DNA of 64,000 bases from Hofstenia miamia. Its lineage: Eukaryota; Xenacoelomorpha; Acoela; Hofsteniidae. Positions within the stretch are counted from its first letter, which is position 1. The number at the start of each line of letters is the position of its first letter. The translations under genes were made by a program, and so were the position numbers. Below, piece after piece: positions 1-11,149 of this stretch. The DNA lies in NCBI GenBank assembly GCA_900660155.1, contig CABFPE010001058.1, forward strand, positions 25,923 to 89,922, in the 5' to 3' direction. A model generated the notes under the pieces. That model worked only from the letters and a program-made list of their open reading frames with translations. It made no database searches and was not told where the DNA came from.

Positions 1-296
1 CAAAAAGTGAAAAAAACATTGAAAGTCAATGAATGTGTATCAGTCTATAATCATGTACAAAAAGTGAACAATGTGGAAAAGTCAATAAAAGATGAATCAG
101 TCACCAAATGTGTACAAGCTGTAAAAACATGGAAAAGTCGATAAAAGCAGTGAAATTGTGAGTTGATAAAAGTGTATCAATCTGCAAATGTGTACAAAAA
201 GTGAAAAAAACATAGAAAGTTGATGAATGTGTATCAGTCACCAAATGTGTACAACCTGTAAAAAACATGGAAAAGTCAAGAACAGAAGTGTAAAAG
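1..296. repeat. Degenerate tandem repeat (minisatellite)
   Basis: Phrases such as TGTGTACAA, AAAAGTCAATAAAA, ACATGGAAAAGTC and GTGTATCAGTC recur through the first 300 bases. The TGTACAA motif lies near 54, 111, 191 and 248, giving spacings of about 57, 80 and 57. Copies differ by substitutions and small indels, and the array probably continues beyond the left edge. No coding potential is seen. Confidence 0.6.
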
Positions 297-1190
297 AAAA
301 GATTGCCGTGTAAAAACTAATATATAATAATTTTGTATATAGATTTTATTAATATCATTGCATGTAAACATTTTAGGAGGCGAATTTCAGTTTTATACAT
401 AACCCTCTTTCCGAAAATGTAGGTCGCTTTTACTATGTATTACACATGGAGCAAAATTGTAGTCTTTGCGTGTTTGTGTCTTTATACAAAAAACATGGAA
501 AATTTTTATGGAAAATAGTCATTAGCNTTGCATTGTGTAGTTTTTACATGTAATGGAAAATTAGTCTAATATTATATGTGTATCCGACAAAGTGTTGTAA
601 AATTAGCCAACAATAGAAAATCACAAATGTGATGTAATGTATGCAAGCAAGTGTAATGTGTTATAACGAGGTATATATTAACGAGATGTAATGCAAACAA
701 TTGTAATATTAACAAAATGAAATTAGTCATATAAAAACCAAGAAAATGTATGTAAACTAAATTGACCATAATATGAATCACTCATAAGCAAACCCATTTG
801 AAAAAATCAATTAGTGATAGCTGTCAAATATGCATTAAGGCTTTACCCCAAGCTGTCAAAAAGCACTTTGCGATAAAAATATCAAGTATGTGACGCCACT
901 GAAAATCCATTAGTAGAGCTGTCAATCACCAGTGACTCACTAAAACCACTCCTCCAATATCTGTGAATCACTAGAGGTCAAAATGTCAGTTTGTGAGATC
1001 TCCCCTGCCTTTATCTTACTACTGACATATCTTTCACAATATATGTAAGTCACAATAATAAAAAGTTATATTGATGTACCAGAAGCATTGATGCACTACT
1101 TATTGCTGAACTAGTTTATGGCGAGGTTACATATAACATTGCCTATTCAATAGACGGCATTAAAATTCGCCATAACACAAATTGCTAATT
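297..1190. other. Unassigned AT-rich sequence with a one-base gap
   Basis: No gene or element with recognisable ends is seen. It contains an assembly gap (n) at 527. The short reading frames here are AT-rich chance frames. It may be an old intron or degenerate repeat. Confidence 0.5.
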
Positions 1191-1196
1191 TCAATT

Positions 1197-1220
1197 ACAA
1201 CAACAACAACAACAACAACA
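1197..1220 (-). repeat. LINE 3' tail, (TTG)n
   Basis: About eight CAA triplets on the plus strand sit just past the LINE 3' region, where target-primed reverse transcription starts. The LINE fragment ending at 54998 has the same type of tail, which argues that it is part of the element and not a chance microsatellite. Confidence 0.65.
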
Positions 1221-1378
1221 TATATTTAAGTTCTCATGTACATATACATGTATTAAGTTTACAAACTTATTAAGAACATAAATAATGCAACTTTCTTCAT
1301 ATGTGCTTAGTTATGTCAGTAAATGTTTGTTTCTTGGTTACGTTTACAAATTACATATAATTTAAAAAATATTTTTAC

Positions 1379-4291
1379 TTATTGTTCTTGAGTTGCACAT
1401 CTTATTCTATAATTAGTCAGATAATTGATATTTTGTTGTGTAATCATGTTTTTCAACTTCTTCTTAAATATTGTAAAATTTTTTTCACTTCTTGTACTGT
1501 AATCCAGTTTGTTCCATAGTGATATTGAATAATTTAGGAATCCGTTCTTCATTACTTTTCTATTATACTTAGTTTTACCAAATGTAATTGTTCTTTGATT
1601 TAAATGATTAGAAATGTTCGATTTTCTTTTCCAAAATATCGATAAACATCTAATATTTTGAAGAGCTTCTAATGATCTTAGATGATATTTACACATTATT
1701 TCTTTTTTATTTTTGTTGCTAATTATGTTTATTCCCCATTTAAATACTTTCTCTAATTTCGATTTTGCCTTTTTATTTAAGTTCGTTAATAAACAAGATG
1801 AGTACAAGAAATGGGATAAAACAAGTGATCGAAAGAGTATTACCTTCCATTCTATTGGTATAAACTTTCCAATTTTTTGAATTGATCTTATACCATACGC
1901 CATTTTCTTTATGATGTTGTTTGCCTCGTCTTCAAAATTCAATTTATTATCAATTACTACTCCCAAATATTTCATTTTTGGTGATTCGTGAATGATGTTG
2001 TTACATATCTTAATACTTTCTAATGTTGATTCATTTCTTCTATTCTTAATTACCATAAATATAGTTTTTTCAATATTTAATTTTAACAAATTATTATTAA
2101 AGAATGATTGCAATTTTTCAACATTTTCCTGTAAATTTAAAATATCATTACAATAAATAAGAGTATCATCTGCAAATTGTACATGATTACTATTAATGTG
2201 CTGATCCATATCATTTACATATAACTTAAATAGTAATGGACCCAGTACTGATCCTTGTGGTACTCCATGGTTTATTTCTAATGAATTTGATATTTCTTCG
2301 TTGAGTTTCACATACTGATATCTATTACTTATGTAACTATTTAATAATTCTATTCATGAATCACTAAAATTATAAATCTGCTTTAACTTTTCCAATAAAA
2401 TAGAATGGTTTATTGAATTAAATGCCTTTGAAATATCTAATGATGCTATATATATTTTTTCATTCCTATCTAGTTTTGATCTCCAGTCTTCAACAGCATA
2501 AAGTAAGGCATCATTTGTAGAGGTATCTTTTTGAAATCCAAACTGATGTTTTGATATTAATTCATTTTGTTCCACATATAGGTTAATTTGGTTGAATAAT
2601 AATTTTTCAAATATTTTATTAATTATTGTTAATACTGAAATTGGTCGGTAATTTTCTGCAAGATCTTTTCTTCCCTTTTTATATATTGGTGTAACTTTAG
2701 CAATTTTTAAGTAATCAGGGTAAGTTGATTCTGCCAAGCATTGATTAAATAAGTCACACAAAGGTCTCAATAAAATACACAAGGCACCTTTCAAAAACCA
2801 AGGAGGAAATTCACAATGACCTTTCGCTTTGTTCCAATTAATTTTCTTTGTTTCTTTGTAAAATTCTACTAATGTAATAAATCTTGGTTTATAGGGATCA
2901 TCATGTTTTCTAATATTGCGATGCTTATGATATAAATGTTTGAACTTTGTATTTAGGTTGTCATTCATTCCTAGTTTCACAAATCTTTCATTTAAAATAT
3001 TACTAATTTCTTTGTCATTTGTAATATATTCACCATCATCATTTATTATATAAGGAATTTCATTTTCTTCTTTAAAATTTAAAAAATTCGAAATAAATGA
3101 CCACTTTTGTTTAATAGATTTTTTTTCATTAAAAGATTTTTGTAAAAAAGCTTGTAGATCAAAATTACATTTTGTTGAGGCTTTATTTCTTAATGTTTTA
3201 TAATGATCATAGTTGGCTTTCGATCTGTTTTGACAAAAAATTGCATATGCCTTATGCTTTTTTCTAATGCATTCTTTCGTTTCTTTAGATATCCATATCT
3301 TCCACGTTTTGTTACTATTCTTTACGTTGTGTTTTTGAATCTTTATAATAGGACAAAGCTTATGATAAATACTTGTTAAATTATCAATTATAAATATCAT
3401 TTTTTGATCCACTGTTGTGCCAAAGTAATAATCATTCCAATTTAAGTTGATCAATTCCTTCAAAAAATTTTTGTTGTTAAAGAATTTCTTTGAATAAAAT
3501 CTTTTAGTGGAATATATCAGTGAATCTGTTTGAGTCTTTATGTTATCCAATATTGCACATGTCAGTAAATGGTCTGATATGAAAAAATCTGTAACAAAAA
3601 CTTCATAAGTCTTAATGCTTGAGATGTCAGTAATGATATAATCAATCAAAGACGACTTAACAAAGTTTATATGCGTTGGTATATTTTTATTCAGAACTTC
3701 CATATTAAAGACATCAATTAAATCGTTAATTTTCCTTTTTTCAATTTCACATAAATAATTTTGGTTATAATCACCCATAATAATAACTAAGTTTGTTGTT
3801 TGATTTGCAATGCAAATTTCTTTGTATAAATTTTCTTCAAAAGCTTGAAATGATTGTTTCTTACTACAATAACTTATATTGATCAAATAACAGACTCCAC
3901 ATATATTAAATTGAACCCATAAGCTATCAAATTCAGAATCATTTTCAGAAATATCATCTCTGATTATTGGTTTGAATTTGCGTGGTATATTTAGTAAAGC
4001 ACCACCACCTCTAGTTTTATGTGTTAAATCTTGTCTTCTATCTCTTCGTAAGATCAAAAATTTGTCATTTAAGCTTCTTAAGTGGTCATTAGATTTTAAC
4101 CAAGTTTCCGTCACGCCAATGATTGTACTGTCATCAAAATTCTGAATTAGATCGTAAAATTTATCAACTTTATTCACAATACTCTGGAAATTGGTATTTA
4201 CTAATTTTAATTTATTCTTCTTAGTTACAATTTTTTCATTTACTTTGTTGCAGGGTATGATATTTTCATATGCACTTTTATTACAATTCAT
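1379..4291 (-). pseudogene. LINE ORF2: APE endonuclease + reverse transcriptase, one in-frame stop
   Basis: About 969 codons in one frame, interrupted only by a TGA at 2354-2356, just after the residues IYNFSDS. Residues about 30-245 are an AP-type (EEP) endonuclease with GVTETWL, MGDYNQ and the SDH motif in FFISDHL. Residues about 540-830 are the reverse transcriptase: KVTPIYKKG, NYRPISVL, LDISKAFNSINH, then after the stop HGVPQGSVLGPLLF and the catalytic FADD box (QFADDTLIY). A C-terminal region without an RNase H signature follows. The ATG lies inside the end of ORF1 (11-nt overlap), a layout compatible with coupled translation. The stop falls between the LDISKAF and FADD motifs, so an unsuppressed product would lack polymerase activity. 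The length is typical of Jockey/CR1-type ORF2. Confidence 0.85.
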
Positions 4292-5327
4292 GATTGGTCT
4301 TCAAAATAGTTAACTGCATTTGATTTTTATATAAAGGACACTCTTTACTAAATGCGTTATGGTTACTATGTGATTTCTGAAACATATTTGAATTTTTGCA
4401 GTTGATGCATTTATGCATTTCCTTAGCATTTTTAACTGGACAATTTTTATAGTTGTGATTATCCATGCAGTACATACAGTTAGATGTTTTCATTGAACAT
4501 ACCTTTGTAGAATGACCAAATTCACCACAGTTACTACATTTTCTTACATAATAATGATCAAAAGTACGAACAATTCCAAAACCAAGCTTTAATTTTTTTC
4601 CAACCAGTACATGTCTCAATTTTGCTGAAACCTTCATTATTATTTCTTTGCATTTGCTATAATTGTTAACATTACTGTATATTAATTCACAATGTTCCAT
4701 TTCAAAATCCTTGAGAATATTTTCATTATCAGCAAATAGTTTAGATTTAAATTCCTTAAAGTTAGTTACGTCTTCATATAAAGGTATATTAGTAATTTTG
4801 ATTTTTGGCATAAGTTTGATCGATTTTTTTATGTTTATGTTCCTCAATTTACCAAGTGCTCTTTCTGTAATATTTGCATCTTCATCAGATTTACAAAGTA
4901 AGATAATATCATTTTTGTCATTTAATTTTATTTGTTCTACACTTGGCCCTTTAGTTCCCAAATTTTTAATTGACTTTTCAACATTTTGAACAATTTTTTT
5001 GCATTCTTTTTCATTTAAACTACCATCATCATTTTTTAAATTATTACTTGAAATGACTAATTTTGGCTTAAATATCTTCGAATGTTGAAATTCTTTGATT
5101 GTAGGAGTAATAGTATTACTCAATTTTACATTTTCACATTGATTTTTCAAGCATTTAATGAATTTCGACTTTATGCCACAAACAATATCTTCATATTCAA
5201 GTTTTAATGCATCTGATAATTTTAGTTCATTTATAAAGTCATCAAGATTAGAAAAATCTTTAAATAGCGCGTTTATTCGTCCATCCTCTATAAGAGGACT
5301 AGCTTTTAGAATTTCTGAATAATGCAT
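4281..5327 (-). CDS. LINE ORF1: nucleic-acid-binding protein with zinc knuckles
   Basis: An intact 348-residue frame. The C-terminal 90 residues hold three cysteine/histidine clusters: CSNCGEFGHSTKVC (CX2CX4HX4C), CMYCMDNHNYKNC and a longer CINC...H...C cluster. The N-terminal two thirds are Lys/Asn rich; the middle (about residues 110-250) may be the RRM-like or gag-like region usual in Jockey/R1 ORF1 proteins, but I cannot prove it. Such proteins bind the element RNA and form the ribonucleoprotein. The stop overlaps the ORF2 start. The zinc knuckles alone would also suit an LTR gag, but the neighbouring endonuclease-RT frame assigns it to a LINE. The start ATG at 5327 is the first in the open frame. 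Confidence 0.82.
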   Translation of the reverse strand: MHYSEILKASPLIEDGRINALFKDFSNLDDFINELKLSDALKLEYEDIVCGIKSKFIKCLKNQCENVKLSNTITPTIKEFQHSKIFKPKLVISSNNLKNDDGSLNEKECKKIVQNVEKSIKNLGTKGPSVEQIKLNDKNDIILLCKSDEDANITERALGKLRNINIKKSIKLMPKIKITNIPLYEDVTNFKEFKSKLFADNENILKDFEMEHCELIYSNVNNYSKCKEIIMKVSAKLRHVLVGKKLKLGFGIVRTFDHYYVRKCSNCGEFGHSTKVCSMKTSNCMYCMDNHNYKNCPVKNAKEMHKCINCKNSNMFQKSHSNHNAFSKECPLYKNQMQLTILKTNHEL

Positions 5328-5345
5328 ATGATTGTTAATTAAGCA

Positions 5346-6790
5346 AAAAATAAATCTTACCGTTTAACAATCTCCCACCAAAAAAATTCATTTTTGTATA
5401 TGTATTTGTCGTTTTAGTTGTATTGGTCATTTTTGACGCTATTTAGAGTTGAAATCAGTATTTTATATTGTAAAAATCAACTCAAAATAGATATTTCCAT
5501 CCCTTTGTGAATTTCTAAATGTCTTTCCAATGGATTGTGCACCACAGTTACATTGTAATTTCATATACTACTTTGGAAATGTTTTCACTCTTGAGTTCAG
5601 TCTTTAGTTCTATTTTATGTCTTAGTTTATTGGTTTTAAGTATAAATCCTATTTTTAAATATGATTAAGGAATTCTTTTCAGATCTTTCTGGAATTGATT
5701 GTATGCCTCAATATTCAATATTAAAGAAGTTGTATAAGTAGTCAATTTTTAAATTTTTTAAATTCCGATTCGGGAAAAGATTCGAATTTAACAGCAAATT
5801 TATAAATTTATAAATCCTAAAAAATTGTATATATCAAGTTAAATTTGCTTGGATCGAAATAAACATGTCATAGCTTGGTGCAGCATTCTTGAAGAGCAAA
5901 TGAACAAAATGAATGTATTTCATACTACAAAATTAAACATGTACTCAGATTGGGTTTATACGATTCAGACAACTTGACCCACTAGCTTTCTTGGTTAATA
6001 ATATTAAACACAACATTTTTCACTACTTATGGGAAACAAATTTAATGGTTTTCAAGTGATAATGAAAATATATTTGTTCACTTAATTCATGTTTTGTTTT
6101 TTAGGTCCACAAAAAATTTAAAGGAACTACAATAATAACACAACCACATAAAACTTTGTAATGAACATATATCAATATTTCATAGATGAAAAAATCATCC
6201 CTCTAAACAAATGACAATATAATACACATATTTACAAATCATATTTACAATAATCAACATTAATACATTACTCTACATAACGTGATTTAAGCAAATTACT
6301 TTTTCTTGGACTTCTAAATAAAATTAAAGTAAAGGTAAAAAATTAATATAATACTTTGTATGCTTTTTTCTTTTGTACTGTGCCCGAAAGTTTCAATATT
6401 TGTAAAAACACGTCTGAAGTTAATCTGTATGTCACATTCAATTTCATCTTGGGAAGATTTTCTAAATTTAGAATATTTTACATTTAAGTTATTCAGATTA
6501 AATAAACATCAGATGTATAAACTTTAAATTGCCCTAGTAGTAGCCATGAGAATTTTGATATAAAGGACTTCTACATATTACTAATAGAATTGATTAATTA
6601 TTTATGGAAATGAGCAGTGACAATATACTTCTAACAATATAAATTACACTTCTGGCAAGGAAATAGTCAAATTATGTATTTTGTTAAGATGATATTGAAC
6701 TTTAAGGAGAAATATTTTTCATTGTTGCAGCATAGTATATAAACAACTATGATAAGAACAAATGCCGCTAAAATAATAACTGCAACAATT
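5346..6790. other. Unassigned AT-rich sequence upstream of the LINE
   Basis: It may include the LINE 5' UTR next to 5345. Otherwise I see no reading frame with a protein signature, no terminal repeats and no array. Composition is about that of the window. Confidence 0.5.
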
Positions 6791-6799
6791 GTGTCAGAA

Positions 6800-7093
6800 A
6801 GGTTAGTTTAAAGAAATTGATATTTGCGAAATATTTACAAATTTTTCAAATTGTTTCTAGTTAAGTCAATTAGAAAAAGTATAGCCTGACAAAGCCTTAT
6901 TTCTAATTTTATGGTAAAAATGAGAGCAAATATAAACCATAATTTCTTTTTTAAACTTTTCAGGTTTATCTAGTTTTCTTATATATAATGCCAAGTTATT
7001 CCAGTTCTCAATTTTGCAATTTAGAAATGATTTTAAAAATTTGTTTTTGACCTTTACTTTTCTGATAGAAATTTCGTTTATTGAAAGCACTAA
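6800..7093 (-). mobile_element. LINE ORF2 C-terminal fragment
   Basis: The minus frame at 7090-6866 contains SFLNCKIENWNNLALYIRKL and an FKKEI helix. This resembles the extreme C-terminus of Jockey/CR1-type ORF2 proteins, where a W-N-x-L-P/A pattern precedes a final helix. It is short, 5'-truncated, and not linked to a reverse transcriptase nearby. This is motif recognition only; a similar stretch occurs at the end of the LINE at 1379-4291. Confidence 0.4.
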
Positions 7094-7260
7094 TCAAATA
7101 CGGACGAAATCGAATTTTGTCAATAGGCAACCGTTTGTTTAAAGCATCCCCATTATTTAATTAAAGAAGTGTATCTAATATAGAAGAAAGCGTCATGGAA
7201 GTGTTTATCTGAAAGTTTTCAAGGATTTATTAGTATTCAAGCATATCTTTTCGGCCCATT

Positions 7261-7394
7261 ATATTTAGAAATCTAATTTATCTACCAATGATTTTTCTAA
7301 GTTGTTAAACAAAACGTTACAATCCAAATATTTAGAAATTTAATTTATCTACCAATGATTTTTCTAAGTTGTTAAACAAAACGTTACAATCCAA
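7261..7394. repeat. 67-bp direct tandem duplication
   Basis: The segment starting ATATTTAGAAAT at 7261 is repeated at 7328 with one visible substitution (CTAATT/TTAATT). No gap lies between the copies. It looks like a simple local duplication with no coding content. Confidence 0.85.
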
Positions 7395-7623
7395 AAGGTG
7401 TGGCTCATTACTAAGGCATTAGCTAACTAAAACCATATTTTGATGTCGATGACATTTTTCTATGTAAGAAATCCATTTTATAGCTATTATCAATTTGCTG
7501 ATTATAGACATATGTTTAGTGAAATTAAATTTATTGTCGATTTCGGGAAACAACGAAAATAGTCTTGTGAAACTTACAATCGCCCATCCCAAGATGTGGA
7601 GGGCTTTGCTTGGAACATAGAGT

Positions 7624-8035
7624 TTTGCGGGCATGCCCGGATCCACCAGGCCACCCGTGCCCGGCGAGCAGAAGAGAGGGCGGTAGGACTGTGCAGGTAC
7701 GGGTACCTGCGGGTATGTGTGGGTGCGCTAAAAGTTTCACGGGTACGGATGGGTACGGGTAAGACAATTATGCCAACGGATAAAATTCGGGAAGATTACA
7801 TTATAGTATAGAAATTTGCATGTATTGTCAATAAAAGATTTTTGCAGCATTATTAATATTTAATTTTTCGGGTTGGTACGTGTACAACCCTCACGGGTCC
7901 GGGTAAGGATTTCACGGGTACGGGTATCAATTATACAGTAATGGGCGGTTACGGATATGAAAACCGCCTACCGCACACCCCTAGAGGGCGGGCATTGGGC
8001 GCTCAAATAACCGGGCATATGTTATGCCCGCTCAA
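7624..8035. mobile_element. Outer GC-rich inverted-repeat element interrupted by a hAT MITE
   Basis: GCGGGCATGCCCGG near 7628 and CCGGGCATATGTTATGCCCG near 8012 are inverted relatives lying either side of the hAT MITE at 7684-7983. With the MITE and one target-site copy removed, about 110 bp of GC-rich sequence remains. This looks like an older MITE or element terminus. Family not determined. Confidence 0.35.
7684..7983. mobile_element. hAT-type MITE with perfect 8-bp TSD
   Basis: 300 bp, starting TAGGACTGTGC and ending GCACACCCCTA, so the termini are imperfect inverted repeats of the hAT TAGG type. It is flanked by identical 8-bp direct repeats GAGGGCGG at 7676-7683 and 7984-7991, the length made by hAT transposases. 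GGGTACGGGTA-like motifs recur next to both ends, as in hAT subterminal repeats. No transposase is encoded. The perfect TSD implies a fairly recent insertion. Confidence 0.75.
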
Positions 8036-8449
8036 ATGCATATAAATAAAATATTTTGGTGGTTGGTAGCCATCTAGTGGCGAAATAATGCAATCGCAAT
8101 TATTGAATGCTGATATATTTTTGTTTTCATTTCAAATAAATCTACTCACGGTGTTTGTGCACCTATAACGCCAAGTGCTGCAAACAGCATTTGTTTCAGT
8201 TATTAGCAAAACGCCGAAGAGTGAGCAAATGCATTAATAAAATAATAATATCATTTAATTTGTTGATACTCATGCTACGTAACCAGATGAAGGCAATATA
8301 CAATATGGATACATATAATTTTGAATTAAAATTTCCAAATGCAAATTCTAAGTTGAATTTTTCCAAAAACTTTATGTTAAAACGCCGAAGAACGAAAAGA
8401 GATATGTTTATAAACATATTATAGGTAAGCTTAAAATTACACTAACTAA

Positions 8450-9009
8450 AGGTGTGTTTACAGCTTATCAATGAAATATAATATTTCGCAATCGAGTGCT
8501 CAATTAGCACAAATTCAGCTGTAAACAGCCGTGAAAGACGATCAATTAATAAAACTAATGAAATCAAAAGAATGCGTAATCGAGCTTATCAATTGCGCTA
8601 ATACTGCTGTAAACACTTGAAAGACGATCATATTTCCACAATTGGGATGAAAGACGTGATCAAAGCACTTTTGATATTTCGTCTTTCATTCCTTTCATAA
8701 TTAGTCATTACGCTAGTGTAAACATTGAATCAATTATATTCATTCGAAACTAGGCATGCAACAAGAAAGGATCACAACCCAATTGCTTGAAAAAGTTAAA
8801 GAAAAAACGTTTCTGGGGGATGTCTCTAATCCCAAATGTTCTGAATTATAAGATTCAATTGGGATTAGTCAGCTGTAAACGCTGTATCAATAACAAATAA
8901 AAGTGTGATAAATAAGTTTAATTGAGACGCTGTAAACAGCGTATCAACAACAATGCATTCTTCTCAATTTAGAGATATTATAATTCATTGATAAGCTGTA
9001 AACCCACCT
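8450..9009. mobile_element. MITE with TAA target duplication (PIF/Harbinger-like)
   Basis: 560 bp. The left end AGGTGTGTTTACAGCTTATC is matched by the inverted right end (AGGTGGGTTTACAGCTTATC), and the similarity continues to about 38 bp with few mismatches. TAA lies directly outside both ends (8447-8449 and 9010-9012), as expected for PIF/Harbinger (TWA). Inside, the phrase CTGTAAAC in either orientation recurs many times along with GAAAGACGATCA. No transposase is seen. Confidence 0.7.
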
Positions 9010-9575
9010 TAAGCTATGAAATGATAAGATCTTAACTTTTTCTGATATTTACTGCAAAAAACGGATTTTGCATGTATTAACAAAGGCTATAAAACAGTAA
9101 AGTCGCAAGATGGCGCGTTTAAAAATGTCTTAATATGTAATGTCTGGTATAATCATAAGATAATATGCTGTAATGATGTAAGCTTTTTCTGCTTTGAAAA
9201 ATATATTTCATAATTTACCGTGAAATTAATGGTTTTGCCACAAAAAATTTGTCATTTGTACATTTGCTGTTTTAAAATGAAAGAAATGCAAAACATTAAT
9301 CTCTATTGAATATACCGGATACCGGATAATTTGAGTGCAGAATAACGGATAATATATTGTTCAATTATTACTAAGGCAACCTTTAAAAAGACAAAATATG
9401 ACCTTATTTTTATTATAAAATATGACAGAATTTAGTTAAATATGCCTTAAAATATTATCATCATTTTTCAAAATGATCAATTCAAGCAATATAAAACGTT
9501 TTTCTATTACTTGCAACAAGATATAAAACAAATACAAAAACTCTTATACAATGAAACATTAATTTTTCAAACCAA

Positions 9576-9764
9576 CTACTTTAACAACTTATAATAACAG
9601 CACATAAATGGCCAAATATTACTGTGGTTAAGATTTCTGCCATAGGCTAAGATTTTTCTTAGCATAGAGAAACATCTCTCAACTGCAACCGAATGTTGCT
9701 TGAAAGTTTCGTAACTTGTCGTACAATTCCATTTAAATGTCCATCCCTTTTCCTTCCATTGTAC
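9576..9764 (-). pseudogene. hAT transposase C-terminal (dimerisation) fragment, copy 1
   Basis: The minus frame reads WKEKGWTFKWNCTTSYETF and then HSVAVERCFSMLRKILAYG, closing with YYKLLK and a stop. The S-x-x-x-E-R-x-F-S-x-x-(R) pattern is the signature of the hAT C-terminal dimerisation domain. Only about 60 residues are readable and the catalytic core is missing. hAT transposases cut and paste DNA through an RNase H fold, so this piece alone has no activity. Confidence 0.7.
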
Positions 9765-10220
9765 TATAATGATTATAGCAGTGAAACAGATATTTTCTAA
9801 TCGTGACTTGATTATAGGCGATTATTTTACAGTTATCATTTTCAAGATCAAGGATAGGAATAATAACAATATCTGATCGAATTTCAACTCTGTCAAGCAT
9901 TTAACAACTTATAATAACAGCACATAAATGGCCAAATATTACTGTGGTTAAGATTTCTGCCATAGGCTAAGATTTTTCTTAGCATAGAGAAACATCTCTC
10001 AACTGCAACCGAATGTTGCTTGAAAGTTTCGTAACTTGTCGTACAATTCCATTTAAATGTCCATCCCTTTTCCTTCCATTGTACTATAATGATTATAGCA
10101 GTGAAACAGATATTTTCTAATCGTGACTTGATTATAGGCGATTATTTTACAGTTATCATTTTCAAGATCAAGGATAGGAATAATAACAATATCTGATCGA
10201 ATTTCAACTCTGTCAAGCAT
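9581..10220. repeat. Perfect 320-bp tandem duplication
   Basis: 9581-9900 and 9901-10220 appear identical, and both copies begin TTAACAACTTATA. The 12-bp junction word recurs at 10221, as expected for unequal exchange or slippage at a short direct repeat. No n separates the copies, unlike the gap-associated duplications elsewhere. Identity implies either a very recent event or an assembly artefact. Confidence 0.9.
9896..10084 (-). pseudogene. hAT transposase C-terminal fragment, duplicated copy 2
   Basis: This is the same hAT dimerisation segment as at 9576-9764, carried by the 320-bp duplication. Its last residues differ because the duplication boundary replaces the original stop region: the frame now runs YKLLNA and stops in duplicated sequence. 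It is non-functional alone. Confidence 0.65.
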
Positions 10221-11149
10221 TTAACAACTTATACTTTTTATGATAGCAGCCTTAATTAAAGCAATTAGATAGTAAACCCTCATGTCTGTTGCCTGGATAG
10301 GCATGGTGCAATTCTGCAACATATGTGCCTTACAGAATCCATGAAATAATAATGTATATAGTTCCTTAAGTTATTATTTCAGCTGCCATCATATATGGCC
10401 AGTCCCAGAAACGCGTTGATCAGTGGGTCGGGTCAACAATTAGCTAGCAATTACACTTCTCGGGGGTTAGGCCAGGAAGTACATTAATTGACATTGAATG
10501 AAAATAAATGTCTTAGTTAGAATGATTTAACGCTGTCACAATCCAGCATTAATTTTTAAGTTTATTTCTTAATTTTAATGAAACTATGCCACCAAATTAC
10601 TTTTATGACATTTTAGACAGAATTACTGTATTTTTAAAAAACAAAAATATGACATTCTATGACTTTATACTTCCTATTTAACAGCACTCCAGGTCTGAAA
10701 ACCATCAAATTTTAAGCAGGTTCAAAGTAGAACGACAGAAAAAATTGGACTTTTATGACTTTTGGTTGCCCTAATGAAAATAAATAATTATTAAATAGAC
10801 TACTTCATGGTATGTCAGAAAAATTTGTTTTGTTGCATGACAGCGGCCATTTATTGGAAAAATGTAATTTTTTCCTCAGAAATTTCATTTTGAAATTCAA
10901 GTTTTATCTCAGAATATATTATCCGATAAAATCCGGTAAACAGCTTAAATTTTACCAGATACCGGACATTGTAATCGCCGATTTTACCAGATTCCTTATC
11001 TGGATACGGGATTCTGGCATATCTCTAGATATTTGATAGAATTAATATATTTTATAGGAGTCGCAAGACGTTTCTCACTAAAAGACAAAATTATATAGTA
11101 CTTTTGTGCATTTTGATTTATTTTCTCAGTATTTTACGTTTTTCTCAAT

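Larger units (their letters stand above)
1197..5345 (-). mobile_element. Non-LTR retrotransposon (Jockey/CR1-like LINE), nearly complete
   Basis: This is a minus-strand LINE with two overlapping reading frames: ORF1 (zinc knuckles) at 5327-4281 and ORF2 (endonuclease plus reverse transcriptase) at 4291-1379. A 3' region of about 160 bp follows, ending in a TTG-type tail that reads as CAA repeats on the plus strand at 1197-1220. There is no poly(A). LINEs copy their RNA directly at a nicked chromosomal site. The order ORF1, APE-type endonuclease, reverse transcriptase fits the Jockey/CR1/R1 group. The clade cannot be fixed without a phylogeny. The 5' end and the target-site duplication were not located. 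One in-frame stop in ORF2 suggests a young but inactive copy. Confidence 0.85.
9372..10773 (-). mobile_element. hAT element relic with internal tandem duplication
   Basis: The left end TAAGGCAACCTTTAAAAAG and the inverse of the right end, TAGGGCAACCAAAAGTC, are similar terminal repeats. Inside is the C-terminal part of a hAT transposase in minus orientation, present twice because of a 320-bp tandem duplication. The 8-bp flanks agree at only about 4 of 8 positions, so either the TSD has decayed or the ends are not exact. PolyA-like AATATGAC words recur near both ends. Confidence 0.5.
9310..11027. mobile_element. Possible older hAT element enclosing the 9372-10773 element
   Basis: ATACCGGATACCGGATAAT near 9316 and the inverted cluster at 10920-11027 (ACCAGATACCGGAC, ending CATATCTCTA) share CCGGATA-type subterminal words. 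The right end read in reverse starts TAGAGATATGCCAG, a usual hAT terminus. No matching left terminus or TSD was identified, so the nesting is inferred. Confidence 0.35.

Noticed and set aside
4663-4989. Plus-strand 108-codon frame
   Set aside because: It is the antisense shadow of LINE ORF1.
4281-5327. Zinc-knuckle protein as an LTR-retroelement or retroviral gag
   Set aside because: It is followed by an APE endonuclease and non-LTR reverse transcriptase, with no LTRs, protease or integrase, so it is a LINE ORF1.
7531-7811. Frames over the GC-rich 7.5-7.8 kb patch
   Set aside because: They cross MITE termini and simple GGGTACGGGTA repeats; no conserved domain.
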